From Gonocerus acuteangulatus (lineage: Eukaryota; Arthropoda; Insecta; Hemiptera; Coreidae): a stretch of DNA of 64,000 nucleotides. Of this stretch, positions 59,301 to 64,000 are shown one piece after another; positions within the stretch are counted from its first letter, which is position 1, and each line of letters opens with the position of its first letter. The position numbers were made by a program, and so were the translations under genes. Below the pieces are notes generated by a model. That model was not told the origin of the DNA. It searched no databases and saw nothing but the letters and a program-made list of their open reading frames with translations. The stretch is from contig OX328126.1 in assembly GCA_946811695.1 (NCBI GenBank), forward strand, positions 9,717,746 through 9,781,745. Direction: 5' to 3'.

Positions 59301-61190
59301 AAGGTTAACGAAAATAGCAAAGCCACATGAAAGAATCACTTTCGTTATTTAAAGAAAAAAGTATTTACAGCCACCCAGGGATTCCATCTAAGCCACCCAG
59401 GCCAATAAATGTTTCTTGAAATTTAGTGGTTTCTGCACACAGAAACCTCTTAATTAGTTAATGTATCTTGTTTTAATGCTAAGATTTTCCCACTCTCTAT
59501 TAAGATTTGATATTAGCTTCATTTTTGAAAATTTCATCCAAATTCAGAGAAAAACCATAACATTTCTCATGAATATTTGTGTATGGCTGAAAGCAGTATG
59601 TGCTCAAAGCGAAACGAAATAAATCATACTAATGCTTGAATGGAATAACATTTTCACTAGTTTTCCAGTACAGTAGAGCTCCATTAATCCAAAATAATTG
59701 TGACTGGACCCTGTTTAGATTAGGAAAAATTCGGAAAAGGTAGACTTATGTCATAAAAGCTATATACAGACTTTAAATTAAATTAAAGGTAATAATTTAG
59801 CTATTCTATTACACAGCAATTTTAGTAGTAGTGCGACTGTGATTGGAGATAAAATCACAAAGTACGCATGGCAAAACATTGCTTCTTTAAGCCTTCAATT
59901 TTAAGTAAGGCTCTATTATAGATTTTTAGTAAGATAGCTGAGTTGAAAATTACAAGTTTCTTAAATGCATCTTGAAAAAAAATTGTTTTCTTGACTTTTG
60001 CCAATCCAGAAATTTTATAATTATTTTTTTCCTAATCCTGTTTGTTGGCGAATAGTTCATACCTGTTTGAATAGGGGGGGGGGGGTTCTCTTTAGAAGTA
60101 TGACAGAAAAACATATTAATTTATTTAAATTCAGAGGATGCCTTCATCAATTCATGCAAATCAATTTTTTAGCAAGAGAAAGCATCAATGTTACCAAGAC
60201 GTAATTTTTTTAGTAGCTTTACATGTCCGTTAACTTGACAGAGTACTCAATACAGGGAGCCATTAGATTAAATTACAATTTTTCAAAACAAATGAGACTA
60301 TATGACATTATTTTGGAAAATTGTTTGCAACAACATGTATTTTTAAATGATCAAGCGTGAAATGACGCCGGTGTGATCTCATAGGGGAGTAAACAGTGGC
60401 AGGGTCAATCTGTCGTTAGCCCCTTCCAAAAAATCTGTGTTAAAGTGGACGTTACAATTTAAATTTGTAATTTTATTTAGTATAATAGATAAAATTACAA
60501 GTTGTACACGGGGCTTTCCCTTTGCTGGTTTGGTCAGCCACCATATTCTGAATGAAATGAGCATGTCAGATACAAAACTTGAGGAGAAAATAAAATAAAG
60601 TAAATAAACTAATGAACAAATTTAACTAATCTCCTATCAATGAATACAATAAAATTCAAATGAGTTAAACGTTTTTAAACAATATTAGGTACTAACAGAA
60701 TTAAAATCCAAAATTGCATTTGTACACAAATCTGCCTATCTAATAATAATAAATATCATAACTTACGGATTTGTTAGTTGATTCTATGAGTTGAAGAATC
60801 GCATTTTCGGACTCGTTCTTCAAAAAACTTTGAATATCTGTGATAGGAATGGGATCTAAAGGTTCAAATGTCTTCCTAGAACTTAGAACTTGTAGTTTTT
60901 GAGTAACTTGAGGTAAATCGAGACCTTTAGTTCCCAATAGAAGGTTCCTAAACAAAAATAAATCTCTTAGAAATCAGTAGCTTTAGTTGAGAATAAATTA
61001 TAATATAAAATGACAATTACGCCTGAATGTCCTGAGCTCCAGTTGCTGTAACTCTTGACCATAATGTCTGTGACTCTTCAAGGATTTGTTTGAGGGATCT
61101 TTCAACTTTAGGCAAGTCACCAATTCCCTCGAATTCAGAAGCTAACTGCTCAGCTTCATACACAAGATCCGAGAAATCAGCTTCTGCCAT
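29491..61190 (-). CDS. NUP93: Nup93 nucleoporin, 17 exons, 823 aa
   Basis: Nup93/Nic96-family scaffold nucleoporin of the nuclear pore inner ring. It anchors the Nup62 channel complex and links Nup205/Nup188, Nup155 and Nup35. Seventeen exons sum to 2472 nt with every junction in phase, giving 823 residues; the vertebrate protein is about 819. Landmarks in order: [20 protein letters not shown] (Nup62-binding N-terminus), [144 protein letters not shown] and the C-terminal [20 protein letters not shown]. Oddities are a GC-AG intron after exon 15 that hosts a BEL element, and a splice-site-derived tandem array after exon 10. Introns are full of repeats, but no coding damage was found. Confidence 0.97.
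29806..29903 (+). CDS. Possible terminal exon of an unknown plus-strand gene
   Basis: A TTTTATATAG acceptor is followed by a 31-codon lysine/serine-rich tail ([20 protein letters not shown] and 11 more) and TAA. It lies in the last intron of Nup93 on the opposite strand. No upstream exon could be linked, so chance remains likely. Confidence 0.2.
30065..30420 (+). mobile_element. Full-length SINE, family C, with 14-bp TSD
   Basis: It starts GGGGCGAGGTTAGCTCAGTG (tRNA-like A box), with a B-box-like GGTTCAAAACC, and ends GGGACTGA then a T-run. The flanks TTGTGCAATTACTG at 30051-30064 and 30421-30434 are identical. It lies in Nup93 intron 16. Confidence 0.92.
30702..31096. repeat. Fold-back with ~115-bp arms and hammerhead-like core in each arm
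   Basis: The left arm (30702-30815) and right arm (30978-31096) are near-perfect reverse complements. Each contains CTGAAGA-GGCGTC..ACGCG-CAAAACATGT (31023-31055 on plus, 30740-30777 on minus). This is close to the CUGANGA-stem-GAAAC layout with a degraded GAAAC box. It is probably a Penelope-type terminal remnant. Confidence 0.6.
31280..31331 (-). CDS. NUP93: Nup93 exon 16
   Basis: Acceptor TTTTAG|G; donor AAG|GTATTT. It encodes [17 protein letters not shown], the variable linker before the C-terminal block. It lies about 10 kb from exon 15 because of the BEL insertion. Confidence 0.88.
31500..31660. repeat. Degenerate HINE-type terminus
   Basis: ATTAGGTAGGATTGATGAAA, then TTCTTTCAGGAATGCAACCTC and GAAAGTGCTA match the 3' end of the HINE copies in order. 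The rest is lost. Confidence 0.4.
31819..31945. repeat. Fold-back, ~57-bp arms
   Basis: The left arm AAACCACAAAGTTTCCCCGG continues through GGCTTCCTCAGGTGGTACA. The right arm is its reverse complement with a few mismatches. A related CCTTTCCCGGGTT..AAACCACA piece lies at 32855-32880, right where the BEL element inserted. Confidence 0.8.
31946..32907. other. Nup93 intron 15 sequence left of BEL
   Basis: AT-rich intron with no gene. Only the fold-back-related segment near 32810-32907 is recognisable. Confidence 0.5.
32908..33536 (+). repeat. BEL 5' LTR
   Basis: 629 bp, identical by eye to the 3' LTR. It contains AATAAA at 33368-33373, a likely polyadenylation signal. Confidence 0.96.
33537..33553 (+). 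promoter_or_regulatory. BEL primer-binding site, tRNA-Tyr-like
   Basis: TGGTCCTCCGGGCCGGA directly follows the LTR and resembles the complement of a tRNA-Tyr 3' end with two transitions. Confidence 0.5.
33554..34596 (+). other. BEL 5' leader
   Basis: About 1 kb of untranslated AT-rich leader, ending in a T-rich stretch before the Gag-Pol ATG. Packaging signals are likely here but cannot be identified. Confidence 0.6.
34597..39834 (+). CDS. gag-pol: BEL/Pao Gag-Pol polyprotein, 1745 aa, intact
   Basis: I start at ATG 34597; a TTG two codons earlier is not a likely start. Order: DUF1759-type Gag (about residues 100-300); zinc knuckles [14 protein letters not shown] (from C405) and [13 protein letters not shown]; aspartic protease (DUF1758) with D504-S-G; RT with [10 protein letters not shown] and YVDD at 908-911; RNase H with FCDASSKG (D1080) and [11 protein letters not shown]. 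The integrase has an HHCC zinc region ([10 protein letters not shown], then CVHCR) and the triad D1440, D1506, E1558. A DUF5641-type C-terminus follows ([41 protein letters not shown]). There are no stops or frame shifts and all catalytic residues are present. Confidence 0.97.
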   Translation: MPEDQDAQRRQTTKSSDYLNQANALERKMRLLKRNIIGIGDITLNDIADDDIRHFEARYLVAKEEWEEFCCTWDKRDSLHLLLGESDIFPNKDWDAVYSKLRSEIIAAKAILLSLKDRDSLRKAEKTELPTMTSRGPELDKIPIPTFSGDLLQWTHFRDTFRSMIHDRKSLSKIEKFHYLIAALKGESASLVSNFTIADESYDQAWEKVTKTYDNPRVLARLLVHRIVDCEVTSAKSEQQKYDRFLTGVADSIEAFNALKLENPCEFILSTLALRALDAETRKQFELSRESSKDLPKTEDVTTFIRQRKLALKMSQDVSGTSSSSRSSSNSRVSCPSRNSSRYKAVSFHTSSDSSDSQSSKSRETSPKPVQCLFCQGAHTCPKCERFKKLPVEQRASIIRSWKVCFNCLKKGHRVGNCRSKFRCIYCRNKHHSLIHRDDRGVTKEEEPAHDKRQSPVADTQDKSFIGFGSAQKSCSRSTVLLGTVRTLIRGSRGDFHTAHALLDSGSQNTFMTSSLAKKIGAKIFPSKVSITSLAGSTLPAHLVKGSTHCVLRPLVGDKELKVTPLVIDHITSNLPSISLPTSLSSKLMDLPLADHQFGESKSIDILLGGDVFHQIISGASKPSDIEGLSLLPTTFGLVVTGTLNDQPSSSHHSFFIERHHSIEDDMKLFWEIEEPKPVDRTDPEDAYCEEFYSKTLSRDDEGRFIVRLPFKEGVPIGDNRDIAYRRFYALETRFRKDPEFFHKYSEFMQEYRDLGHMSPATTKSSYLIPHHGVWQEGPHGDMKLRVVFDASCPSSSGYSLNDALLSGPKLQEDLCNILIRFRLYAIPLCADMVKMYRQVVVHEEDRKFQHILWRDSPNKAIQIMELNTVTYGLKPSAYQALRTVRRLVEIHGSEFPLAASRVLENCYVDDLCSGADTLEEALLLQNQLRCLFAKGGFTLSKWASTEPMLLPAKEQHSESVAIRIDDSTKILGLLWRSSNDSFSYSVKPPHPCPVTKRHMLSSISRIFDPLGLLAPVVFIAKSLLQEVWKAKTDWDEELPHDLQAAWMELTTDWPVLSSISIPRHITEPLAVRRLVGFCDASSKGYSAALYLHSMSSDGEVKVSLVKGKTKVAPLKFTSIPRLELCGAVLLSRLVSSVPQSIATSVTCFSDSQVVLGWLQTPVHELKVFEANRVSQITNVVPAHRWHHVSSQDNPADLASRGCSPRTLKESNLWWNGPPWLRAHSDWLESNEEQKTVNLLSAARTDENHDDDWLSRFSSYDTLIRTTARILRLTSRKSKPRSDVISAEEYREAELRCARVVQRSRLPHQFFRNSPIVPKDYAQLCPFFDEQGILRVGGRLKNSPLEFSSKHPILLPKTSHFTRLLVDHIHRTHYHAGTSLTLALLRGKFWIPKAMKLIRGRILNCVHCRLLRAKPLAPLMASLPKERFSQFRSFIEVGVDYAGPFLIKESQRRKASLGKAYLCLFVCFASKALHLELVSSLSTSAFLDALERFISRRGVPNTIWSDHGTNFIGASRFLKDIYAFQQSIAPEVTKTISPRGINWKFIPPRAPHFGGLWEAGVKSVKGLLASSIGKQQLTFEELTTALAKVEFLLNSRPLCALTEDAQNFEFLTPGHFLIGAPLGSLPDCSTEDKPTHVHPPRWKAIKAQITSIWTRWRKEYLHHLHSRTKWRKNQPSIKAGDLVILVERRPLLGQWPVGRVTFTYPGRDGIIRVVDVLTPTGKTLTRAVTSLVPLFHAETEDRSAS
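40118..40129 (+). promoter_or_regulatory. BEL polypurine tract
   Basis: AGGTGGGCGGTT directly before the 3' LTR; purine-rich but imperfect. Confidence 0.5.
40130..40758 (+). repeat. BEL 3' LTR
   Basis: 629 bp, followed by GTAGG, the copied target site. Confidence 0.96.
41150..41390 (-). mobile_element. SINE family B with a SINE-A head inserted in it
   Basis: The B-family copy runs from its 3' module at 41150 to its head, where CCACCGG appears twice (41303 and 41379). Between them is a family-A head fragment plus A-run (GGTCACCCGTGGTCTAGTGG to poly(A), about 41310-41375, plus strand). Confidence 0.75.
41428..41582 (-). CDS. NUP93: Nup93 exon 15, GC donor
   Basis: Acceptor TTTCAG|ATA. The exon ends ATGAG and the intron starts GCAAGT. 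The nearby GT would break the frame, and only the GC site keeps phase with exon 16. It encodes [20 protein letters not shown] to [15 protein letters not shown]. Confidence 0.9.
41632..41975 (-). mobile_element. SINE family C, 5'-truncated, with TSD
   Basis: On the minus strand the tRNA head is truncated and the copy ends in the family T-run. CATAACTTCATTA repeats at both ends. It lies about 50 bp upstream of the Nup93 exon 15 acceptor, in intron 14. Confidence 0.88.
42255..42625. repeat. Fold-back family F, ~105-bp arms
   Basis: CACTATAAAAACTGATTATG through GATAGTGTTTAATATTTATC is inverted in the right arm. A related single copy is at 45890-46250. The flanking segment 42060-42250 matches 46110-46250 (TACAGGGAGAAAT, CAATTGAACTCCTGGG). 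Confidence 0.75.
42765..43004 (-). CDS. NUP93: Nup93 exon 14
   Basis: Acceptor TTTTAG|GTC; donor GAA|GTAAGT. 80 codons, [20 protein letters not shown] to [12 protein letters not shown]. Confidence 0.95.
43103..43350. repeat. Fold-back with ~108-bp arms carrying a hammerhead-like core
   Basis: The arms are 43103-43210 and 43243-43350 with a ~32-bp spacer. The right arm on plus reads CTGACGA, A, GGCTAC-loop-GTAGCC, GAAACGTC (43241-43273). The left arm carries most of it in reverse. Confidence 0.75.
43241..43273 (+). ncRNA. Hammerhead-ribozyme-like core
   Basis: The CUGANGA box (CTGACGA), a perfect 6-bp stem II (GGCTAC/GTAGCC) with a 6-nt loop and the GAAAC box are in the right order and spacing. 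One extra A precedes stem II. It resembles motifs reported from Penelope-like elements. Stems I and III need modelling. Confidence 0.5.
43868..44275. repeat. Minisatellite, ~67-bp unit, 6 copies
   Basis: GGTGCTCCGACTGCCTAGGT recurs six times with very little divergence, separated by CTCTACTTTCTTTTTGTTTT-type linkers. Confidence 0.95.
44303..44498 (-). mobile_element. SINE family B
   Basis: A good copy with GGTTCGATTCTCAC B box and GGAGGCCCGGTGGCCATGTG start on minus. It lies in Nup93 intron 13. Confidence 0.88.
44983..45139 (-). mobile_element. SINE family B, degenerate
   Basis: The same body as 44303-44498, with GGCTCGATTCGCAC as B box. About 100 bp from Nup93 exon 13. Confidence 0.75.
45241..45333 (-). 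CDS. NUP93: Nup93 exon 13
   Basis: Acceptor TTTAAG|GTT; donor GGA|GTAAGT. 31 codons including [20 protein letters not shown]. Confidence 0.95.
45559..45706 (-). CDS. NUP93: Nup93 exon 12
   Basis: Acceptor TTGCAG|G; donor AAG|GTAAAT. It encodes [20 protein letters not shown] and [16 protein letters not shown]. Confidence 0.95.
45890..46250. repeat. Fold-back family F, single-arm copy
   Basis: It shares GGCTAAGTATAGATAAATAT, AACACTATCTCCCTTATCT and AGTTTTTATAGTGATTCACG with 42255-42625. Confidence 0.65.
46697..46857 (+). mobile_element. SINE family A
   Basis: GGGTCTCCCATGGTCCAGTG head, GGTTCGATCCCCACC B box, short body and A-rich tail; Nup93 intron 11. Confidence 0.88.
46891..47400 (+). mobile_element. 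pogo/Tigger remnant, 510 bp, TA TSD
   Basis: The TIRs CAGAAGAACCTCTCATAT and the inverse ATAAGAGGTTCTACTG are bounded by TA. The plus frame near 47035-47137 encodes [20 protein letters not shown] then [10 protein letters not shown] and a stop, like a Tigger transposase C-terminus. Internally deleted. Confidence 0.75.
47673..47799 (-). CDS. NUP93: Nup93 exon 11
   Basis: Acceptor TTCTAG|TG; donor TTCG|GTATGC. It encodes [20 protein letters not shown] and [20 protein letters not shown]. Confidence 0.96.
47861..48664 (+). mobile_element. pogo/Tigger-type element, 804 bp, TA TSD
   Basis: CAGTGGAGTCTCACTTATAC and the inverse ending AAGTGAGACTCCACTG, flanked by TA on both sides. Nup93 intron 10. 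Confidence 0.88.
48302..48481 (+). pseudogene. CENP-B/pogo transposase N-terminal fragment, 59 aa
   Basis: [20 protein letters not shown], then [20 protein letters not shown], fits the N-terminal helix-turn-helix of pogo-class transposases. The frame ends after 59 codons and the catalytic domain is missing, so it is a relic inside the TIR element. Confidence 0.75.
48715..48839. repeat. Fold-back, ~55-bp arms
   Basis: GTAGTTGGTAACAGCTTATT and its reverse complement at the right end (AGATGTTACCAACTAC). The loop is ~15 bp. Nup93 intron 10. Confidence 0.9.
48884..49088 (-). mobile_element. SINE family A with 9-bp TSD
   Basis: The family body with a ~36-nt A-tail (T on plus). AGTCAGTGA flanks at 48875-48883 and 49089-49097. 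Confidence 0.9.
49490..49645. repeat. Penelope-like remnant module, inverted pair
   Basis: CTGGTTGAAGATTGAGGGTT..CTTCAAATC and an inverse copy flank AAGCCGAAACGTCTCAACG. The same module follows the hammerhead-like motif at 5450-5515. Confidence 0.5.
49780..50012. repeat. Degenerate HINE copy
   Basis: ATTTGGGTCCGGCATTATAT, a short TA tract, GTAGGTAGGATCACAGAAGA and TTTTTCAAAAATTCTTT match the 3' half of the HINE copies at 17155 and 53104. Confidence 0.5.
50184..50764 (-). repeat. Tandem array of duplicated Nup93 exon-10 3' end plus splice donor
   Basis: Eleven diverged-to-identical units of 46-60 bp continue directly from the true exon 10 donor. Older units (50184-50470) retain an exon-like TTACTTGTTTTACC..TATAAACT. 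Younger ones read ACTCCACCGCTGTGTAAGTATGACA then TTATTACTCGTTTTAG on the minus strand. Most units keep a GTAAGT donor and a pyrimidine-rich TTTTAG acceptor-like site. Confidence 0.9.
50765..50956 (-). CDS. NUP93: Nup93 exon 10
   Basis: Acceptor TTCTAG|GT; donor GCTGT|GTACGT. Phase 1 at the donor, which joins exon 11 as LLVIDEGDK. The last ~37 nt of this exon and its donor are the source of the downstream tandem array at 50184-50764. Confidence 0.93.
51960..52107 (-). mobile_element. SINE family A, head-truncated
   Basis: Body and tail of family A ending at the B-box side (GGTTTGATCCCCACC). The tRNA head beyond GCGGGAGAT is lost. Nup93 intron 9. Confidence 0.8.
52511..52558. repeat. poly(A) tract beside the Nup93 exon 9 donor
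   Basis: 48 A residues ending about 15 bp into intron 9 on the minus strand. Confidence 0.95.
52575..52750 (-). CDS. NUP93: Nup93 exon 9
   Basis: Acceptor AACTAG|G; donor TATG|GTAAGT, next to a 48-nt A-run. It encodes [11 protein letters not shown] and [12 protein letters not shown]. Confidence 0.96.
52989..53103 (-). mobile_element. SINE family C, 3' part, cut by HINE copy 2
   Basis: A-run, GCAGGCCATAAGGGCCC, TATCTGATTCTTGATCATAC and CACCTGATTTTTT match family C. The head half resumes at about 54420, beyond the HINE insertion. Confidence 0.7.
53104..54387. mobile_element. HINE/DINE-1-like element, copy 2, reverse orientation
   Basis: The same structure as 17155-18411 in reverse: stem-loop and sub-terminal repeat at 53106, (TA)n at 53230-53342, tandem ~155-bp units, second sub-terminal repeat near 54350, then GACGGACTTTT. 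Divergence between the copies looks low (a few percent by eye). Confidence 0.65.
54420..54582 (-). mobile_element. SINE family C, head part
   Basis: The minus strand begins GGGGGCGAGATTAGCTCAGT with a decayed B box. It is the continuation of the copy at 52989. Confidence 0.75.
54971..55108 (-). CDS. NUP93: Nup93 exon 8
   Basis: Acceptor TTCTAG|G; donor AAAAG|GTAGAC. It encodes [20 protein letters not shown] to [10 protein letters not shown]. Confidence 0.95.
55221..55358 (-). CDS. NUP93: Nup93 exon 7
   Basis: Acceptor ACTTAG|G; donor TCTGG|GTATGT. It encodes [20 protein letters not shown] then [20 protein letters not shown]. Confidence 0.96.
55446..55700 (+). mobile_element. One-ended pogo/Tigger-like remnant
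   Basis: TA then CAGTAGACTCTCCCTTATCC, a typical TIR. No matching right end was found, so the boundary is approximate. Confidence 0.4.
56609..56698 (-). CDS. NUP93: Nup93 exon 6
   Basis: Acceptor GTTTAG|A; donor AATGG|GTGAGT. It encodes [20 protein letters not shown] and VPGTYHLVN. Confidence 0.95.
56797..57615 (+). mobile_element. Non-autonomous Helitron, 819 bp
   Basis: A|TCTACTACATATTT at the left and GTAGTCAGCTAG|T at the right give the A/T flanks, 5' TC and 3' CTAG that Helitrons require. A hairpin CTGTG..CACGG lies ~8 nt upstream of the CTAG. It contains a palindrome (GATAACGGGTTATC). Nup93 intron 5. A related copy is at 15760-16848. Confidence 0.7.
57673..57827 (-). CDS. NUP93: Nup93 exon 5
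   Basis: Acceptor TTGCAG|AAA; donor CAGAG|GTACTT. It encodes [20 protein letters not shown] to [10 protein letters not shown]. Confidence 0.95.
58041..58599. mobile_element. Tigger-type MITE, 559 bp, TA TSD
   Basis: CAGTAGAGTCCCACTAATCA and the inverse TTAGCGGGATTCTACTG, TA on both sides. Nup93 intron 4. No transposase. Confidence 0.85.
58737..58904 (-). CDS. NUP93: Nup93 exon 4
   Basis: Acceptor TTTTAG|CGT; donor CAG|GTATGT. 56 codons including [18 protein letters not shown]. Confidence 0.95.
59157..59285 (-). CDS. NUP93: Nup93 exon 3
   Basis: Acceptor TTTCAG|ACA; donor GAG|GTAAGT. 43 codons: [20 protein letters not shown] to VDVPQRRE. Confidence 0.93.
59671..60020 (+). mobile_element. 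Tigger-like MITE, one end visible
   Basis: TA then CAGTAGAGCTCCATTAATCC. Internal motifs (GACTTTTGCCAATCCAGAAATTTTATAA region) parallel 58510-58560 of the other MITE. The right TIR is lost. Confidence 0.5.
60767..60947 (-). CDS. NUP93: Nup93 exon 2
   Basis: Acceptor GTTTAG|G; donor ATCC|GTAAGT. It encodes [20 protein letters not shown] through [11 protein letters not shown]. Confidence 0.96.
61021..61190 (-). CDS. NUP93: Nup93 exon 1 (start codon)
   Basis: ATG at 61190; 56 codons plus 2 nt; donor AGGC|GTAATT. The N-terminal helix [20 protein letters not shown] matches the family. Any 5' UTR exon is not resolved. Confidence 0.95.
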
Positions 61191-61984
61191 TATTTTGCGT
61201 TTTAATATTTTCGGGATTTAGAAGTAACAGAATGCTTTCTGCATTTCAGCTTCTCTGGATTCAAATCTTGAAGCAGGTTACCTAGCATGCAACAAACTGG
61301 AAAAACTACTCCATCAAGTAAGAAAATTGCAGAAGAATTTTGATCTCAAATTGGTCTATTTTCAAAATGCGTACGTTCTTCCAAAAAACTCAACCGTCGT
61401 TCTGTAACTCAAATAATAACAATTAAAACAAACACAAAGACAGCTAAAGAACCGCCACAAGGCAAACCGGTAAAGAGATCTCGATTATAGGAGTGTAATT
61501 GAATTCTTTAACTCTGTATACAACGAGATTCAAACGTGTAAATCAAATTATTTAAGCAATGGCGTAACAGTATCCCAAATTGGCCATTATGCTTGGACGT
61601 CATAATTCTAGTGCACACAAAGGCAGACATTTCATTTGATAATTTTTCATAAAATAATTTCTTTTTTATATAAATTAAATATTTCGAGGATTTTTTTTTA
61701 AAATTAAAGCGGTTAGATATAAATGAGAAAATTGAAATTGTAATTTCAAGGACAACACGATACGTAAAACACTCTACCTGGAATATAGACCTCACCCTTT
61801 TCTCTGATCTATCTGAACTGTAAACGTTATAGTTTTCATTATTTTCAGCCATAACTTTTTCCTTTAATTTTAACCCCAACAGACATAGATATTTGTAAAG
61901 ATATTGGAAAGATTGCGTGGAAGTACTGAACAAAATAAAAAATGACGGAATCAAATTAAAATTAAAGCAAACCAAATATTCAAC
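61191..61984. other. Nup93 upstream region
   Basis: AT-rich; presumably holds the Nup93 promoter and 5' UTR. No clear core promoter motif. A minus-strand open frame (61508-62083) crosses into the neighbouring inverted repeat and is not credited as a gene. Confidence 0.4.
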
Positions 61985-62776
61985 ATTAATGCTAAAATAT
62001 TTTCGGTAAAAATGCAGTTTCCAGCCCTCCAAACCAATTTCTTTCAAATTTTGCACAATAACGTATTTTGATGCACTAAACACGAATACGATAAAAAAAA
62101 AACGTCGGATTTAACTAGGAAAGAAGTTATTAAGCACTTAAGTTCACTGTTATGCAGGTTATGAGAGCTAATGTAAACAACTAAATTTGTGACGACTTTA
62201 AGGCATAAGGACGACTTTAAGGCATAAGGACGACTTTAAGGCATACATGCTATGCGTTTCCGCTCGCTACGCTCGCTCAAGAAGATAACAAAACCCCAGT
62301 CAATCCAACTCGCTAAAATTAATTGAATATAATATTAAGCACTAAAGTTAGGAAGGTTATAAAACTAGGCGTCATCAGCGTATTTGTAAACACGCGCATG
62401 CGCAGATATGTAACATTGGGAAACAGAGAACTCTCATTTGAAATGTTCAGAAACCATTTATTCGAAAATATTGTCAATTTTAAGGGCATCGTCACCTGTC
62501 GTTTAAGGGCATACGTGCTATGCGTTTCCGCTCGCTACGCTCGCTCAAGAAGATAACAAAACCCCAGTCAATCCAACTCGCTGTAATTAATAGCTCTCAT
62601 AACCTGCATAACAGTGAACTTAAGTGCTTAATAACTTCTTTCCTAGTTAAATCCGACGGTTTTTTTTTTTATCGTATTCGTATTTAGTGCATTAAAATAC
62701 GTTATTGTGCAAAATTTGAAAGAAATCGGTTTGGAGGGCTGGAAACTGCATTTTTACCATATTTTCTATACTAAAA
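61985..62776. mobile_element. Element with 185-bp inverted repeats and internal direct repeats
   Basis: The arms 61985-62169 and 62592-62776 are near-perfect reverse complements. Inside are three tandem copies of GACGACTTTAAGGCATAAG and two ~80-bp direct repeats (GCTATGCGTTTCCGCTCGCT, 62241-62320 and 62505-62590). No transposase. Superfamily unknown. Confidence 0.75.
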
Positions 62777-62786
62777 CATTATATTT

Positions 62787-62788
<2 letters not shown>

Positions 62789-62846
<58 letters not shown>

Positions 62847-63013
62847 GGCGCATCTACATCTAGGTCATTAGCGCCGACATCCAGGGTGCAGCGAGGAGGA
62901 ATTTTCTCAGCGAGCCCTGAGATGAGAAAATTCCTGCCGGAGGTGGGAATTGAACCCACCATCTCCCGCTTATGAATCTAGCGCGCTAGCCACTAGACCA
63001 CAGGAGACCCCAT
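62789..63013 (-). mobile_element. SINE family A, full length, long A-tail
   Basis: GGGTCTCCTGTGGTCTAGTG head on minus, GGTTCAATTCCCACC B box, body and ~55-nt A-tail. Confidence 0.9.
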
Positions 63014-63104
63014 TTAAAATATCATACTAAAATATAGTGTGCCTTGCAGGAACTGTGTCATCTTAGTGCAGTTCCGTACTTAATCCTAGTGACATTTGGA
63101 AAGC

Positions 63105-63438
63105 TGGTTGTGCTACATACTACACCCCTCCCCCATACCGGCCGAACGAAGCGAATGACCATAGGATATATCGTGCTACATACTACACCCCTTCCCCATA
63201 CCGGGCGAACGAAGCGCATGCCCTAAGCCGGTGTGCTACATGATACACCGCTCCCCCATACCAGACGAACTAAGCGCATGACCATAGGTTATATCGTGCT
63301 ACATACTACACCCCTCTCCCAAATACCGGCCGAACGAAGCGCATAGTCAACGGTTATATCGTGCTACATGCTACACCCCGCCCCCATACCAGCCGAACGA
63401 AGCGCATGACCATAGGTTATATCGTGCTACATGCTACA
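63105..63438. repeat. Minisatellite, ~66-bp unit, 5 copies
   Basis: Units start GTGCTACATACTACACCCCT, contain CGAACGAAGCGCATG and end GACCATAGGTTATATC. Confidence 0.95.
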
Positions 63439-64000
63439 GTTAGAGATGTGGGGAGGAAAATTTTCCGCGGAAAATTTTCAGCTGTTTTCCGGAAAATTTT
63501 CCATTTACAAAAGGCAATTTTTTGGTAAATTTGTTCTAGGACATATATGAGATATCAATATTCTCTTATATTAGCTAATTTCTGAACCATTTAAACAAAA
63601 ACTACAGGTTATAATTCAACTTTTTAATATACATGAATAAAATTAAATTTGATTATGTTTTACCTAACAATTGTCATATTACTTATGTAATAACTCATAA
63701 AAGGTCAATTCGCCCTATTTCGTAATAAAAGAGCACTCACAGAAAATGAATCGCCCATTTCTCTTAATTTGATAAACAAGGTTGTAGCGGAAACCAGAAG
63801 ATGGCTCCACCACTCTGTACTAGCTGCAACAGTTTTTAAGGAAAGTCGCCTCATGAAAACAACTCTAGATTGTAATTAAAAAATAAATAAATAAATCATA
63901 CTGCTCTCTGTCAGGAATAATGGTCAACCAGCAAAAAAAAAAACAAATGCATGGACGTTCTACATTTTTTAGAAGTCCATGAAGGCAACGAAATTATAGG
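63439..64000. other. Window end, AT-rich; possible hAT-type end
   Basis: 63446-63510 holds three GGAAAATTTTCC-type palindromes in a row (AGGAAAATTTTCCGCGGAAA), like the sub-terminal region of some hAT elements. Nothing else is recognised. Confidence 0.35.

Noticed and set aside
61508..62083. 191-codon minus-strand open frame upstream of Nup93
   Set aside because: Part of it lies in the left arm of the 185-bp inverted repeat, the composition is low-complexity (F/Y/K/I rich) and no domain is visible. Its MAENNENYNV segment ending at a GT could be an exon but has no partner.
63044..63226. 60-codon frame with VLHTTPLPHTGRTKRM repeats
   Set aside because: Product of the 66-bp minisatellite.

Overview
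The window is eukaryotic nuclear DNA. It is AT-rich, with spliced genes, GT-AG introns and dense interspersed repeats. The transposon mix fits an arthropod: an errantivirus-like Ty3/Gypsy element with an F-type env, a BEL/Pao element, an R2-clade LINE, Helitron/Helentron relatives, pogo/Tigger relics and tRNA-derived SINEs. The intron-rich host genes argue against a compact dipteran genome. A chelicerate is my best guess, but that is inference only.

Host genes. Three can be modelled. (1) 3516-7113 (-) is an unrecognised gene with a firm 202-codon first exon; two tentative 3' exons join it in phase. (2) 7846-13672 (+) is ARL2BP/BART, six exons and 163 aa, sharing a roughly 730-bp divergent promoter region with gene 1. 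(3) 29491-61190 (-) is Nup93, seventeen exons and 823 aa, with every junction in phase. One Nup93 intron uses a GC donor. A complete BEL/Pao retrotransposon sits antisense in that same intron.

Layout. 1-3500 holds SINE, MITE and jockey-type LINE debris. 3.5-13.7 kb holds the divergent gene pair, with MITEs and SINEs in the introns. 13.7-29.5 kb is an intergenic nest of mobile elements: an R2-clade LINE on the minus strand split by a Helitron and by a Helentron-type (HINE/DINE-1-like) element, then a short Helitron split by a 7.6-kb Gypsy element. The Gypsy LTRs are nearly identical, but its reverse-transcriptase core is deleted. 29.5-61.2 kb is Nup93, whose introns hold the BEL element, several Tigger MITEs, SINE families A, B and C, fold-back elements with hammerhead-like motifs, a second HINE copy and a Helitron. 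Downstream of exon 10 lies a tandem array made from that exon's own 3' end and splice donor. 61.2-64 kb has a large inverted-repeat element, a SINE and a minisatellite.

The best leads are the exon-10 splice-boundary array (50184-50764), the RT-deleted but env-bearing Gypsy element, the apparently intact BEL with identical LTRs, and the hammerhead-like fold-backs. All coordinates and translations were worked by hand, and no database was consulted.
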